A stretch of 64,000 nt of DNA from Stieleria neptunia (GTDB taxonomy: Bacteria > Planctomycetota > Planctomycetia > Pirellulales > Pirellulaceae), in assembly GCF_007754155.1 (NCBI RefSeq), contig NZ_CP037423.1:1426001-1490000 (forward strand), written 5' to 3'. The notes under the pieces are model-generated. The model made no database searches. It was not told where the DNA came from and worked only from the letters and a program-made list of their open reading frames with translations. The position numbers and the translations under genes were made by a program. Position 1 is the stretch's first letter. Every line of letters begins with the position of its first letter. Positions 24,319 to 32,861 of the stretch are shown here, one piece after another.

Positions 24319-24783
24319 ATGGCAGCTGAGCATCGTAAACTGCGTTTCGAATCCATCGCAGCGGCTCTGGCGGAAGCCGAGCGGTTGGCCGCGTCCGAGA
24401 CCCGGACGACGGGGCAGTATTCACTCGGGCAGATTTTCGAGCACCTGGCGCGGACGTTTGAGGTGGTGTTGAAGGAACGAGAAATGCCGCCTTCGCCGTT
24501 GCCGATGCGCGTCCTGTCGCGGCTGATCCGGCCGATGGTGTTGCGGAAGGCGATGACCGGGTTCAAGTTGCCGTCCAAGGCACAGAGTGTTCTGTGGACG
24601 AGTGAAGCGGTGTCGACCGAGGACGGGCTGCAACATCTGCGAGAAGCGTACGAAAAATTCAAGGCCACCGATCCGCTGCCCGCTCATGTCTTTTTCGGCA
24701 GCATGACCCGCGCGCAACACGACGCGTTGCAGTGTAGGCACTTTGAGGGGCACTTGGGATTTGTCCATCCGGTTTCAGCTTGA
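24319..24783 (+). CDS. DUF1569 domain-containing protein (DinB-like fold)
   Basis: The product is 154 residues. The layout YSLGQIFEHLARTFEVVL (first helix with the conserved His), KLPSKAQSVLW, and HVFFGSMTRAQHDALQCRHF followed by EGHLGFVHP is that of DUF1569 in the DinB/YfiT four-helix family. The three His positions could bind a metal. The function in this lineage is unknown; a thiol-dependent transferase role is known for related DinB proteins. It is close behind the FAH-family gene and possibly co-transcribed. Confidence 0.85.
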   Translation: MAAEHRKLRFESIAAALAEAERLAASETRTTGQYSLGQIFEHLARTFEVVLKEREMPPSPLPMRVLSRLIRPMVLRKAMTGFKLPSKAQSVLWTSEAVSTEDGLQHLREAYEKFKATDPLPAHVFFGSMTRAQHDALQCRHFEGHLGFVHPVSA

Positions 24784-24879
24784 GAACGACTTCAATTCGG
24801 AGCGTCGACTCAATCGACGGCCCGCTCGCGGTCTACCGCTGACAAGAAACACTCCGTTTGGCAACGCCGTGAAGCATTT

Positions 24880-24957
24880 TTAGCGGTAGGGCGCGAGCCC
24901 TCCGGTGTTTTGGCAGAGATGAGGAACCGGAGGGCTCGCGCCCTGCCGCTAACACCT
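24880..24957. repeat. Palindromic intergenic repeat
   Basis: The inverted pair is TAGCGGTAGGGCGCGAGCCC / GGGCTCGCGCCCTGCCGCTAAC, with CTCCGGT / ACCGGAG inside and about 20 bp of loop. It could form a strong hairpin after the DUF1569 gene and serve as a terminator. Related arms occur at 23.0 and 42.9 kb. Confidence 0.7.
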
Positions 24958-25409
24958 CGTAAAACACAGGAAATAAATGCTTCACAGCGTTACCCGTTTG
25001 GTGTCAAGGTTGGCGGCCTCGGGTATCGGCTATGGGCTAGACGCGCGCGCCGGTGAAACTCAATTCAGCCTGCGGTGCCGACCTCAGTTTAGGGGGGGCG
25101 CAGACCGGGGCCAGAAATTGGTCATGAAAACCGCGGGGCCCGGTGTAAGAGGATTGGATGCATCCGTTTTCATCCGACGAAGCGAAGTCTTCACGTCGAG
25201 CCTGCCACTGTATTGAAGCAGCAGGCTTCTTTTTATCGTATCGCACCGGCCAACCCGTGCGATAACTCTTGATCATGGGCTGCGGAGACCGCTGGTGAAT
25301 TCCCGGGGGCCGAGTTGCGTTCAAGAATCGAGATTCATTCAAAATTTTTGGCGGTCTCCTTGCGCGGCCATAGCGTTTCATACTGGTTGGACGCTACCTG
25401 GGAAACTTG
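24958..25409. other. Intergenic region, no gene supported
   Basis: About 450 bp. A plus-strand frame at 24,977-25,216 has no recognisable features and I do not call it. GCAGGCTTCTTTTTAT (25,222) may be a weak termination signal. The promoter for the TPR-deiminase gene should lie near its right end. Confidence 0.3.
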
Positions 25410-27437
25410 ATGGACAATCGAAGAAAACTGGTTCGTGCTGTTTCCGCTGCCGCGGCGATCGCCTCGCTGTTGGCCGCGATCATCAGCACTCGCGCGCTGA
25501 GTCAGTCATCTCGGTATCTGGCCGAGGTGTCATCGTCGTTACGGACTTCCGACCTCAATGCTGCGAAGTCGATTGGTCACGCATTTGCGCGGACGGACGA
25601 ACTGACCGTGCTTCTGGCCAGACAACGACAGCCTCGCGGCGAGTGGAACTATTTACTCGACCAACTCAAAGAGTCGTTCGTCGAATTTTTGGAAGTCGAT
25701 CGACACGAGTCCGTTTTGCCACACGAAACGGCAAAAGCGAACTACTACCTGGGCCGCGTGATGATTCTTCAGGGCAACCAGAATGCGGCGCGTCGTCGGC
25801 TTGAGCAAGCGGTCGAGTTGGCCGTCAAGATCAATGACAATGTGTTGGTCGCCCAAGCCAAGAATACGCTCGGTTGTTTGGCCGCGGCTGATGGTGACTA
25901 TGGATCGGCGCACGCGTCGTTCCGCGCGTGTTCGGACGTCTTGAATCATGTCGAGGGCCAGGAAAATGTGTGCGCGATAGCGCTCCGCAATCTGGGCTTG
26001 GTCGAACGTGCCCTGGGGCGCGACGGGACGGCGGCGACACGCAGTGCAATTGCACTCATCGAGCGGTCAAGCGAAAGCGAAAGCTGGGGATTAACGAGCG
26101 AATTGTTGCAAGATTTGCGAATGACACTGTGTGAAATGTATTGGTCGCAGGGTCTTCTTGACGAGGCTGTTCGGCTCGCCCGGGAAACGCAGGACGATCT
26201 GCAGTCAAAATATATTCACGTCGATCTGTTGGGTGTTGACAAACACCTGATTGCACGAAATCGACACGTCAACGCACTTCGCTTTGTCGAACGCAACTTG
26301 GCAGCATTGCAACAAGTGCGAGAGGCTGCCGTCGCAGACCCGAAAACCAAACAATCGCTGGGCAAAACCGTCCACCGCTGGCAGTGGCATCCGCTGATGG
26401 ACCTGCGGACCGAGTTGGTCTCCAATCACCTGTCCGTCGCAGGAACCATGGTTGCCGAGTTCGAATCGCAGTCTGGACTGGTGCTCGCCTGGGGCGAGCT
26501 TGACTTCTCTCACGCCGCTGCGACGGCGGTTGCCAAACACGTTTATGATCGGACTCAATTGGTGATCGTGTCTGACTCGGAAGAGTCACTGGACGAAGCC
26601 CGGATTGCGTTGGTAGACGCCGGGGTACCACTCAGCCGTGTCCGGTTTGGTATCTGCGACTGCGAAACACCGTGGTTCCGTGACCAAGGGCCGATCGTTT
26701 CGCGATCCGAGTCCGGGGACGCGGTCTGGTTTGATTCGAGTCTGACGCGTGGTGATCGCAGCGGACGCGTCGTTCTGGACGCGTTGCCAACCATGCTCCG
26801 CCGCAACTGGAAAACGCGTGTCGCGGACGTGCCGATCCACTTGGAAGGCGGGATGCTGCTCTCCAATGGAAACGGGTTGGCCGTCGGATCTGCCGCGATC
26901 GTCCGGGTCAATCGGGAATACGGGTTCTCGGATGAAGCGATCACCCGGGAACTGAGGCGAGTGACCGGCGCAAGGAGATGGCTCTTTCTCAACACGCTCA
27001 TCGGCGAGCCAACCGAGCACATCGATTTGTTCATGACCTTCGTTTCCCCCACCACGGTCGTGGTCGGTGAGTACGCCGATCGAGCGGATCCAAATGCCGC
27101 CTTGCTGGATGAAACGGCGACTCTGCTGAGCACGGTCGTCGTCGATGACACGCCCCTCCGGGTCGTTCGAATCCCAATGCCCGACGGCGCGGGGACATCG
27201 TTTCCCAGCTACACCAATGTGGTGTTTGCCAACGGCGTGCTGCTCGTCCCGTCCTACTCCGGCGAGTCAAAAGAAAAGGAGTTGAAAGTGAAGGAAACCT
27301 ATGAGGCGTTGCTACCCGATTGGGAGGTTCACTTCGTCGATTGCACCCGCTTGCGTCATACCGGCGGGGCGTTGCACTGCCTGGTTTCGAATCTCGGTGA
27401 TACCCCATTCACTCCCGTGTTTTCATCAAAGCAATAG
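25410..27437 (+). CDS. Membrane-anchored TPR protein fused to agmatine deiminase-type domain
   Basis: The product is 675 residues from the ATG at 25410; a TTG lies just before it. The N-terminal hydrophobic segment (VSAAAAIASLLAAIISTRAL, residues 10-30) is a signal anchor. Residues about 95-330 contain TPR-like helices (ANYYLGRVMILQGNQNAARR, KNTLGCLAAADGDYGSAHAS). Residues about 345-675 are a peptidyl-arginine/agmatine deiminase fold with the expected catalytic set: PWFRDQGP near 420, HLEGGMLL near 477, GEPTEHIDLF near 535 and GGALHC near 651, the nucleophile Cys. It probably hydrolyses a guanidino group outside the cytoplasm or at the membrane. Agmatine itself is not assured, and this fusion is unusual. 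Confidence 0.85.
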   Translation: MDNRRKLVRAVSAAAAIASLLAAIISTRALSQSSRYLAEVSSSLRTSDLNAAKSIGHAFARTDELTVLLARQRQPRGEWNYLLDQLKESFVEFLEVDRHESVLPHETAKANYYLGRVMILQGNQNAARRRLEQAVELAVKINDNVLVAQAKNTLGCLAAADGDYGSAHASFRACSDVLNHVEGQENVCAIALRNLGLVERALGRDGTAATRSAIALIERSSESESWGLTSELLQDLRMTLCEMYWSQGLLDEAVRLARETQDDLQSKYIHVDLLGVDKHLIARNRHVNALRFVERNLAALQQVREAAVADPKTKQSLGKTVHRWQWHPLMDLRTELVSNHLSVAGTMVAEFESQSGLVLAWGELDFSHAAATAVAKHVYDRTQLVIVSDSEESLDEARIALVDAGVPLSRVRFGICDCETPWFRDQGPIVSRSESGDAVWFDSSLTRGDRSGRVVLDALPTMLRRNWKTRVADVPIHLEGGMLLSNGNGLAVGSAAIVRVNREYGFSDEAITRELRRVTGARRWLFLNTLIGEPTEHIDLFMTFVSPTTVVVGEYADRADPNAALLDETATLLSTVVVDDTPLRVVRIPMPDGAGTSFPSYTNVVFANGVLLVPSYSGESKEKELKVKETYEALLPDWEVHFVDCTRLRHTGGALHCLVSNLGDTPFTPVFSSKQ

Positions 27438-27617
27438 TCGATCAACTTCGACCCCCGGCATCCTTCGCTCTCGGTCCACCGTTAAGAGGATGCCGCGAGA
27501 GTCGTAAGGGGGGCGGCAATCAAAAACCTTCCCATTCTTGTCGTTTTCGTCGGATCCCGCCGCCCTTGTCCGGTGTTTCAATGGATGTCGAAACGGCATT
27601 CCCCGCTGCATTCGGTT

Positions 27618-27732
27618 TAGGACCGTCGGAAGAATAAGTGGCGGGGATTGATTGTGGGATAGGCTTCCAGCCTGTCGTTTTCGCCATGACAGGCTGGAAG
27701 CCTATCCCACTTATTCTTCCGACGGTCCTTAG
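27618..27732. repeat. Long palindromic repeat (GGATAGGCTTCCAGCCTGTC)
   Basis: This is an almost perfect inverted repeat: GGACCGTCGGAAGAATAAGTGG and GGGATAGGCTTCCAGCCTGTC on the left, GACAGGCTGGAAGCCTATCC and CACTTATTCTTCCGACGGTCC on the right. The left half carries a 15 bp insert. Related copies lie at 21,363 and 56,651. It probably ends transcription after the deiminase gene. Confidence 0.8.
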
Positions 27733-27815
27733 AGGATTGCTTTGTGATTCTTTACTGACGTGCACACCATTGACGCCCGTCAACAATGGCCTCCTTTGAT
27801 CGCAATTGAAACCGT

Positions 27816-28823
27816 ATGATCGACGGGGATCGTGCGTGCACTGCGAACCCCTTCAACACTCTGACACCCTGCCCGCGAGTCTGGTTTGATGGAATCTCTA
27901 TTGCGATGTCTCCCCTTGGGATGGCGGGGTTGATGGCGCCGCGCCGGCGGCGGCGTTGCCGTCTGAAACCATCCGATGGGACCGCAGCGATCACGCTCCA
28001 TCAATCGGATGAACCCCCGCCGCTGGAGCCATCACGGGCTTCCAGCTTGCTCGGCCGCTGGCTGGTCCCCCTTGGCACCGGCATGTTACTGGGAGCCGCT
28101 ATTTTGGCAGTCGCCCGGCCGGTCTTTGTCGCAACGGACGCCGACCAGGATTCGGTCGGCGAAGGTCTATTGAAGACACAACAATTGGACTCGCTCTTTC
28201 GTGTCATCGAGTCGCAGCTACAGGAGGATTCTTCGCATCTGGCGTCCTATCGAAAGCTGCTGGATACCTTTCTGGTGTACGATCGTCAGTACGTGGCACA
28301 GGCGAGTGTGAATCCGGCAACGCGACTTGCGAAGGCCTATGCCGCAAAACGGATCGGGCATTGTTATCAGGCGATCGGAGAATTAGAGGGGGCCTGCGAA
28401 TACTATCGGCAATCGCGAGACTTATTTGGGGCGTGCTTGCAAGCAGACCCCAAGCTTGTCGAACTCTATTCGCTGTGGCTCAACGCCCACGCACAAATCG
28501 CCTATGTGGAGTTTGCGCGCGGAAACGTTCGGTCGGCAGAAAGCGAATTTCGTACAGCGTTGCATGTGCTGCAAGAGTCAACGCTCGTCCCGGATTTTGA
28601 GTATCACAACTCGCTGTTTCCAGAGCTCAAATTGCTCGCTCAACTCGGTCTTGAACTCAAGCTCTACGCTGAATCCTTGCAAGTTGCTGAACGTCTTGCA
28701 TTGTCGGCAAAAAAACTGACGGACCGATCGCCGCAGGACGCTGAATTGGCTCGGGACGCAGTGGATGCCGAGCGATACCTGAATCTCGTGTCATCGTTGC
28801 TCGCTCAACAGGGAAATCAATGA
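27816..28823 (+). CDS. Membrane-anchored TPR-like helical protein
   Basis: The product is up to 335 residues; a start at 27906 (MSPLGMAGLMAPRRR) is also plausible and gives 305. A basic patch RRRRRCRLK precedes one membrane span (LLGRWLVPLGTGMLLGAAIL). The rest is alpha-helical with TPR-like pairs: AKRIGHCYQAIGELEGACEY, NAHAQIAYVEFARGNVRSAE, LKLLAQLGLELKLYAESLQV. No enzyme motif is present. The stop overlaps the next gene start (ATGA), so the two are translationally coupled. It may act as a scaffold for the neighbouring TPR-deiminase and exported proteins; this is inference from position. Confidence 0.7.
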   Translation: MIDGDRACTANPFNTLTPCPRVWFDGISIAMSPLGMAGLMAPRRRRRCRLKPSDGTAAITLHQSDEPPPLEPSRASSLLGRWLVPLGTGMLLGAAILAVARPVFVATDADQDSVGEGLLKTQQLDSLFRVIESQLQEDSSHLASYRKLLDTFLVYDRQYVAQASVNPATRLAKAYAAKRIGHCYQAIGELEGACEYYRQSRDLFGACLQADPKLVELYSLWLNAHAQIAYVEFARGNVRSAESEFRTALHVLQESTLVPDFEYHNSLFPELKLLAQLGLELKLYAESLQVAERLALSAKKLTDRSPQDAELARDAVDAERYLNLVSSLLAQQGNQ

Positions 28824-29563
28824 GCATGAAGGATTGGAATCGACATTTCGGCTCGCGTCGGTACGCGGCCTTGGCGATGGCGCTCGTCGCCGTTTTGGCG
28901 GTCAACAGCGCCATTGCGGGGCGCCAGCGAAAGGATTTGGCAGTGGAGACGTTGCCCCCGATACCGACGCCGATCGGTTATTCCGGTCGCAGACTCTTTC
29001 GGTTTCCTGGCGGCGAATGTGTCGTACTGCGTCCTCCGATCGAGCTTGTAAGTGAAGAAGAACAGCAGCGATACCGCGGGACCGATGCAGAAAGCGAGTT
29101 GGTGCGAGAAGTGCTTCCACCTGACAGTCGTTGGCGCGTTGCGCCCCATCGTCCCGAAGACGAATCGACTTTCAACTGTGCCACCTTCGCGATCGGCGAT
29201 GTGATTGGACTTTCACGTGCCGATTTTTTGATCACTCAGGCGGTCAGTTGTACAAACAATCAGAATCCTGCGCACGTTCTGCTGCAGGAATATTTTTACT
29301 CTCTGGCGACCTATCCGCTGGCGGGAATTGAGTGGGATGAACTCGATAGGCTCGAGTCGCTCGGTGACAACGATGTCGTCGTGTTCGCGATTCATGGCTC
29401 AAACGATGAATACGTTCATTTGGGGAAAATCGCCAAATGGCGAGGACGCAATCAAATGGTCAGCAAGATGGGGCGCGGTCCCATTGTGCGAGGAACCATC
29501 CAGCGGACGGCACAGGCATACGCGGGCAAATTTGACGAGATTCAGATTTACAGACGCCGCTGA
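28820..29563 (+). CDS. Exported protein with papain/NlpC-like Cys...His signature
   Basis: The product is 247 residues with an N-terminal signal peptide (YAALAMALVAVLAVNSAIAG). I do not recognise a named family with certainty. The arrangement STFNCATFAIGDVIGL (Cys near 119 at a helix start), then NDVVVFAIHGSND and EYVHLGKIAKW with His near 200, then a basic GRNQMVSKMGRGPIVRGTI, is that of thiol hydrolases of the NlpC/P60-CHAP superfold; DUF7689-type proteins look alike. The gene overlaps 27816-28823 by 4 bp. Activity and substrate are unknown; a peptidase or amidase acting in the periplasm is possible. Confidence 0.65.
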   Translation: MSMKDWNRHFGSRRYAALAMALVAVLAVNSAIAGRQRKDLAVETLPPIPTPIGYSGRRLFRFPGGECVVLRPPIELVSEEEQQRYRGTDAESELVREVLPPDSRWRVAPHRPEDESTFNCATFAIGDVIGLSRADFLITQAVSCTNNQNPAHVLLQEYFYSLATYPLAGIEWDELDRLESLGDNDVVVFAIHGSNDEYVHLGKIAKWRGRNQMVSKMGRGPIVRGTIQRTAQAYAGKFDEIQIYRRR

Positions 29564-29868
29564 ACGCCCAATTGGTTTCGCGCGAAGCGTTCGTGCGTGA
29601 TGCTGAATTCGAATCGTCTGACGTGACGGTCTGCTTCGACGAGTCGCGCTAGGATCGCTTTGCCCCCGATCGTCTCGCCATTTGTGGGTGTCGCCGCCTG
29701 GTCATTGGGATGGTGGCGGTGTCTGCGTTGCGTTCCGTCGCTTTCAAGAGTGTTGTGCGGCGCCATTTCAAATGTGCTAGTTTCACGGTTGTCCAAACGC
29801 GGACTTGTTTCGAATCGTCGAAGGGTCCCAGTAGGTTGATCAGACAGTAGCAAACACGAGGCGCACGC

Positions 29869-31200
29869 ATGAAAACACTCACCATCGCTTTGTTGGCCGC
29901 CGTCTTCTGCCTACCTGGATTCGCGGACGAGACGAGTGGTGAAACCGGGCAGCGCCAGGCGGACGGTCCGCGCCCTTGGCAGGACAAGTCGGTCGAGTAC
30001 GCCCGCATCATGTCGCGGGTGAAATGGACGCCGGTGGCGGACGGCATGCCGAGGCGCGGCGGTCACTTCACCGCCGGAAAGGAATACACCGGGGTTCCTT
30101 ATTCGAGCGTCAAGCATGTTGGCCGCTACATCGGATTCGACATCTTTCTAAAAACCTTCCTCGCCGCGGTGGAAAACCCCAACAGCGTTCTCTACACCGA
30201 GAATCTCTACGGAAAGGTGAGCAACGCGGAGTGCTACTACGGCAAGGTCTGTTCCTCGTACACCAGTTATGCACTGCAGTGTGGAATCTGGTACGTCAGC
30301 AAGGTTCACGGCCCCCGGGTTCGTGACGGCGTCCAGATCGTGGAGCTGCAGTCGGCGCAAGCGGCGCAGCGGGGCGATATCATTTACACCCCGCCGGCCA
30401 AGAAAAACGGAGGCTCGCACGTCGAGATGGTCACGGAAGTCGTCCGCAACGACGCAGGCCGGGTGACGCACGTCCGGATTGAGGAGAGTCGACCACAAAC
30501 CACCAGCAACACGCTGCGAACCGCGAAAGAGTTTGACGCACACCTGGCGTCCCGGAATCGAGAGTTGTACCGGATCACCGATTTGGACGCCTGGCGCGGG
30601 GGCAACAGGGCCGAAGCGTTCTTGTTTCCCAACTACGAAGACGACTCGGCGACGCCGCAAATCAATCGCGTCCTGCTGCTCGATCGCGGCGACTGGGTTC
30701 CCTACCACAAAGGGCAACCGGTGAAGATCAACCTCATGGATCGTGACGACCAAGGGATTCAGACGCTGGTGATCAAGCGTGACGGCAAACTTGTCGAAGA
30801 GATCGAGCATCCGAAGAAGGGCGTCTTGGATCGAACCTTCACGACCTGCGGCGATTACACGGCGCACTGCGTGATGAAAGGCGGTTCGCTGAGCCAGGCC
30901 TGCGAGTTCGCCGTCTGTGAACTCGACTTCCGTCTGCCGTCCGCGAAAATCTCGCGAGGAACGCCATGGGAGATTGCACTCACGTCCGACAACATGAATG
31001 CAATCATCGTTTACTTCAAGAACTCAGCCGACGGTCATGACGAACACAACGTGTTCATTAGCGAAGCTGACCGGAAGGCGGGCAAGGTGACCATCCCTGC
31101 CGGCGTGACACAAAATGCTGACAAGATGCAGGTTTGGTTGATCGGAGAAAACCGATACGGGAGACTGAAAATACGCCGCGATCTCAAGGTGACCGATTGA
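29869..31200 (+). CDS. Exported protein with NlpC/P60-like N-terminal domain
   Basis: The product is 443 residues with a signal peptide (LTIALLAAVFCLPGFA). In residues about 70-215, VPYSSVKHVGRYIGFDI, GKVCSSYTSYALQCGIW with a Cys near 128, RGDIIYTPPAKKNGG and SHVEMVTEVV with His near 183 follow the order of an NlpC/P60-type cysteine hydrolase. The C-terminal 200 residues form one or two beta-sandwich-like domains (GDWVPYHKGQPVKINLMDRD, GDYTAHCVMKGG). It would act outside the inner membrane, on peptide or ester bonds. It lies 305 bp behind the similar-looking 28820-29563 product; the two share only the catalytic layout. Confidence 0.65.
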   Translation: MKTLTIALLAAVFCLPGFADETSGETGQRQADGPRPWQDKSVEYARIMSRVKWTPVADGMPRRGGHFTAGKEYTGVPYSSVKHVGRYIGFDIFLKTFLAAVENPNSVLYTENLYGKVSNAECYYGKVCSSYTSYALQCGIWYVSKVHGPRVRDGVQIVELQSAQAAQRGDIIYTPPAKKNGGSHVEMVTEVVRNDAGRVTHVRIEESRPQTTSNTLRTAKEFDAHLASRNRELYRITDLDAWRGGNRAEAFLFPNYEDDSATPQINRVLLLDRGDWVPYHKGQPVKINLMDRDDQGIQTLVIKRDGKLVEEIEHPKKGVLDRTFTTCGDYTAHCVMKGGSLSQACEFAVCELDFRLPSAKISRGTPWEIALTSDNMNAIIVYFKNSADGHDEHNVFISEADRKAGKVTIPAGVTQNADKMQVWLIGENRYGRLKIRRDLKVTD

Positions 31201-31242
31201 GGGGTTACGGGCTGTCGATTGCACCATTCATCTGGGCACAAG

Positions 31243-32049
31243 TCACGCGGCGTCCATCCAGCGGCGCAGCAGGGTCCGCGAGATCCCGTGGACCAGGCCA
31301 AAGAGAAACAGTCCCAACAGCGTCGAGGTGAACACGGCGGCGATCAGGGCGTCGGTTTTGACAAAGCCTTGCCAGTGGGTCATCAGCGTTCCCAAGCCGT
31401 CGTAATCGGTGCCGTTGCCGACAAAAAACTCTGCCACGATCGCTCCGATCACTGCCAGCCCGCTGCTCGTTTTAGCTCCCAAGACCAGGTAGGGCACGGC
31501 GGCGGGGATTTGCAAACGCGCCAACTTTTTGGCCCGGCCGGCCCCGTACAGCGAAAACAGGTCCGACCATTGACGATCGATCGCCATCAGTCCGGCTGTC
31601 ACGCTATTGACGATCGGGAACAGGCACACGATGACGGTCACAATGACCACGGTGCGAAACTGGTACCCGCTCCAGATGATCAACAGCGGCGCGATCGCGA
31701 CGATGGGCACGGTTTGCAGAAAGATCACATAGGGAAAAAACGCCAGTCGAATACGCTGCGACTGGGAAAACGCAACACTGATCAGCGATCCCAACGCGAT
31801 GGCCGCCAGCAAGCCGGCTGCGGCGGCCAGGCCGGTCGCGTACAAGGCCCGCAACAATTCCATCCGGTTCTCCGTCGCCGCCCGCCAGACCTCCGACGGT
31901 TTGGGCAAGAGCGCCGATGGCATGTCGAATCCCCAGGCGATCAACCACCACGTCGCGATGGCGATCAGGGCAACCAGGATCGCGGGGCCCCAATGGCGGG
32001 CCGCGTCGGCGATTCGGGTTGCCGGAGGACGTTCAGCGGCACCGCTCAT
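31243..32049 (-). CDS. ABC transporter permease (nitrate/sulfonate/thiamine-precursor type)
   Basis: The product is 268 residues from the ATG at 32049, which overlaps the ATPase stop by 4 bp. About six membrane spans are visible (GPAILVALIAIATWWLIAWG, GLAAAAGLLAAIALGSLISV, VIFLQTVPIVAIAPLLIIW). The inner-membrane permease loop GAGRAKKLARLQIPAAVPYL has the EAA-type GxxxxxxxxxxxP spacing that contacts the ATPase. It belongs with SsuC/TauC/ThiX-like permeases, which import small organic anions or pyrimidine thiamine precursors. No substrate-binding protein gene is next to it, so the substrate is open. Confidence 0.9.
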   Translation of the reverse strand: MSGAAERPPATRIADAARHWGPAILVALIAIATWWLIAWGFDMPSALLPKPSEVWRAATENRMELLRALYATGLAAAAGLLAAIALGSLISVAFSQSQRIRLAFFPYVIFLQTVPIVAIAPLLIIWSGYQFRTVVIVTVIVCLFPIVNSVTAGLMAIDRQWSDLFSLYGAGRAKKLARLQIPAAVPYLVLGAKTSSGLAVIGAIVAEFFVGNGTDYDGLGTLMTHWQGFVKTDALIAAVFTSTLLGLFLFGLVHGISRTLLRRWMDAA

Positions 32050-32858
32050 GACGCTTCCTCCTGTGTTCGCAGCGTCGGGGAAGACGAGGGGCCGCGGAGC
32101 GAATCGCTGACGACGCCAAAGAACTGGGCGAATTCGGGGGTTCTCATCTGTGACGGGCTGCGCGGCCATGCGATCGGATTGTCGATCACCGATTCCAAGA
32201 CGCCGTCGCGCATGACGGCGATTCGACGCGATAGCAGAATCGACTCGCTGATATTGTGGGTGACCATCACGGCGGTGAATTGTTGCTGCTGCCAAAGCGA
32301 CAACAGCAACCGGCCCAGTTCGTTGCGGAGCATGTCATCCAGTGCGGCAAACGGTTCATCCAACAGCAAGATGCGGGGATGGGTCACCAGGGCCCGTGCG
32401 ATCGACGCCCGCATCTGCATGCCGCCGGAAAGCTCATGGGGGCGCTTGTCTCGGGCGTCGGCCAGTTTCACCGACTCCAGGGCGTGCTGGGCGGCCTCGC
32501 GTCGCTGACGACAGGTCCCGCGTCCGATCAGCTCCAGCGGCAACAGGACGTTTTGCAGCGTGCTCGCCCACGGCAGCAGTCCGGGTTGTTGAAACACGAA
32601 TCCGATTTGTCCTTCGCTGGCGATGGCGACCGGATCGAGTTCGACTTGGCCCTCGGTCATCGGTTGCAAGCCCGCGATCGCCCGCAGCAGGGTCGTCTTG
32701 CCGCAACCGCTGGGGCCGATCAGCGAAACGATTTCCCCGCTCTGGATCGTCAGTTCCACACGATCGACCGCGACCGACGACGGAGCGAATCGGACCGTGA
32801 CGTTGCGGCAATGGATCGAGGAAGCGGCCGGCCGGTCGTTGGAAGACATGACGTTCAC
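32046..32858 (-). CDS. ABC transporter ATP-binding protein (SsuB/TauB-like)
   Basis: The product is 270 residues. Walker A is IGPSGCGKTTLLRAIAG, the Q-loop FVFQQPGLLPWAST, the signature LSGGMQMRASIARAL, Walker B ILLLDEPFAALDD and the switch His MVTHNISESILL. It energises the permease encoded by the next gene (4 bp overlap). The QQPxLLPW string is typical of nitrate/sulfonate/taurine/thiamine-precursor importers. It acts at the cytoplasmic face of the inner membrane. The gene lies 3 bp from the end of the LhgO-like gene on the same strand. Confidence 0.93.
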   Translation of the reverse strand: MNVMSSNDRPAASSIHCRNVTVRFAPSSVAVDRVELTIQSGEIVSLIGPSGCGKTTLLRAIAGLQPMTEGQVELDPVAIASEGQIGFVFQQPGLLPWASTLQNVLLPLELIGRGTCRQRREAAQHALESVKLADARDKRPHELSGGMQMRASIARALVTHPRILLLDEPFAALDDMLRNELGRLLLSLWQQQQFTAVMVTHNISESILLSRRIAVMRDGVLESVIDNPIAWPRSPSQMRTPEFAQFFGVVSDSLRGPSSSPTLRTQEEAS

Positions 32859-32861
32859 GCT

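Noticed and set aside
24977..25216. Small plus-strand frame of 79 codons before the TPR-deiminase gene
   Set aside because: No homology features, poor ribosome site, and location next to repeat sequence.
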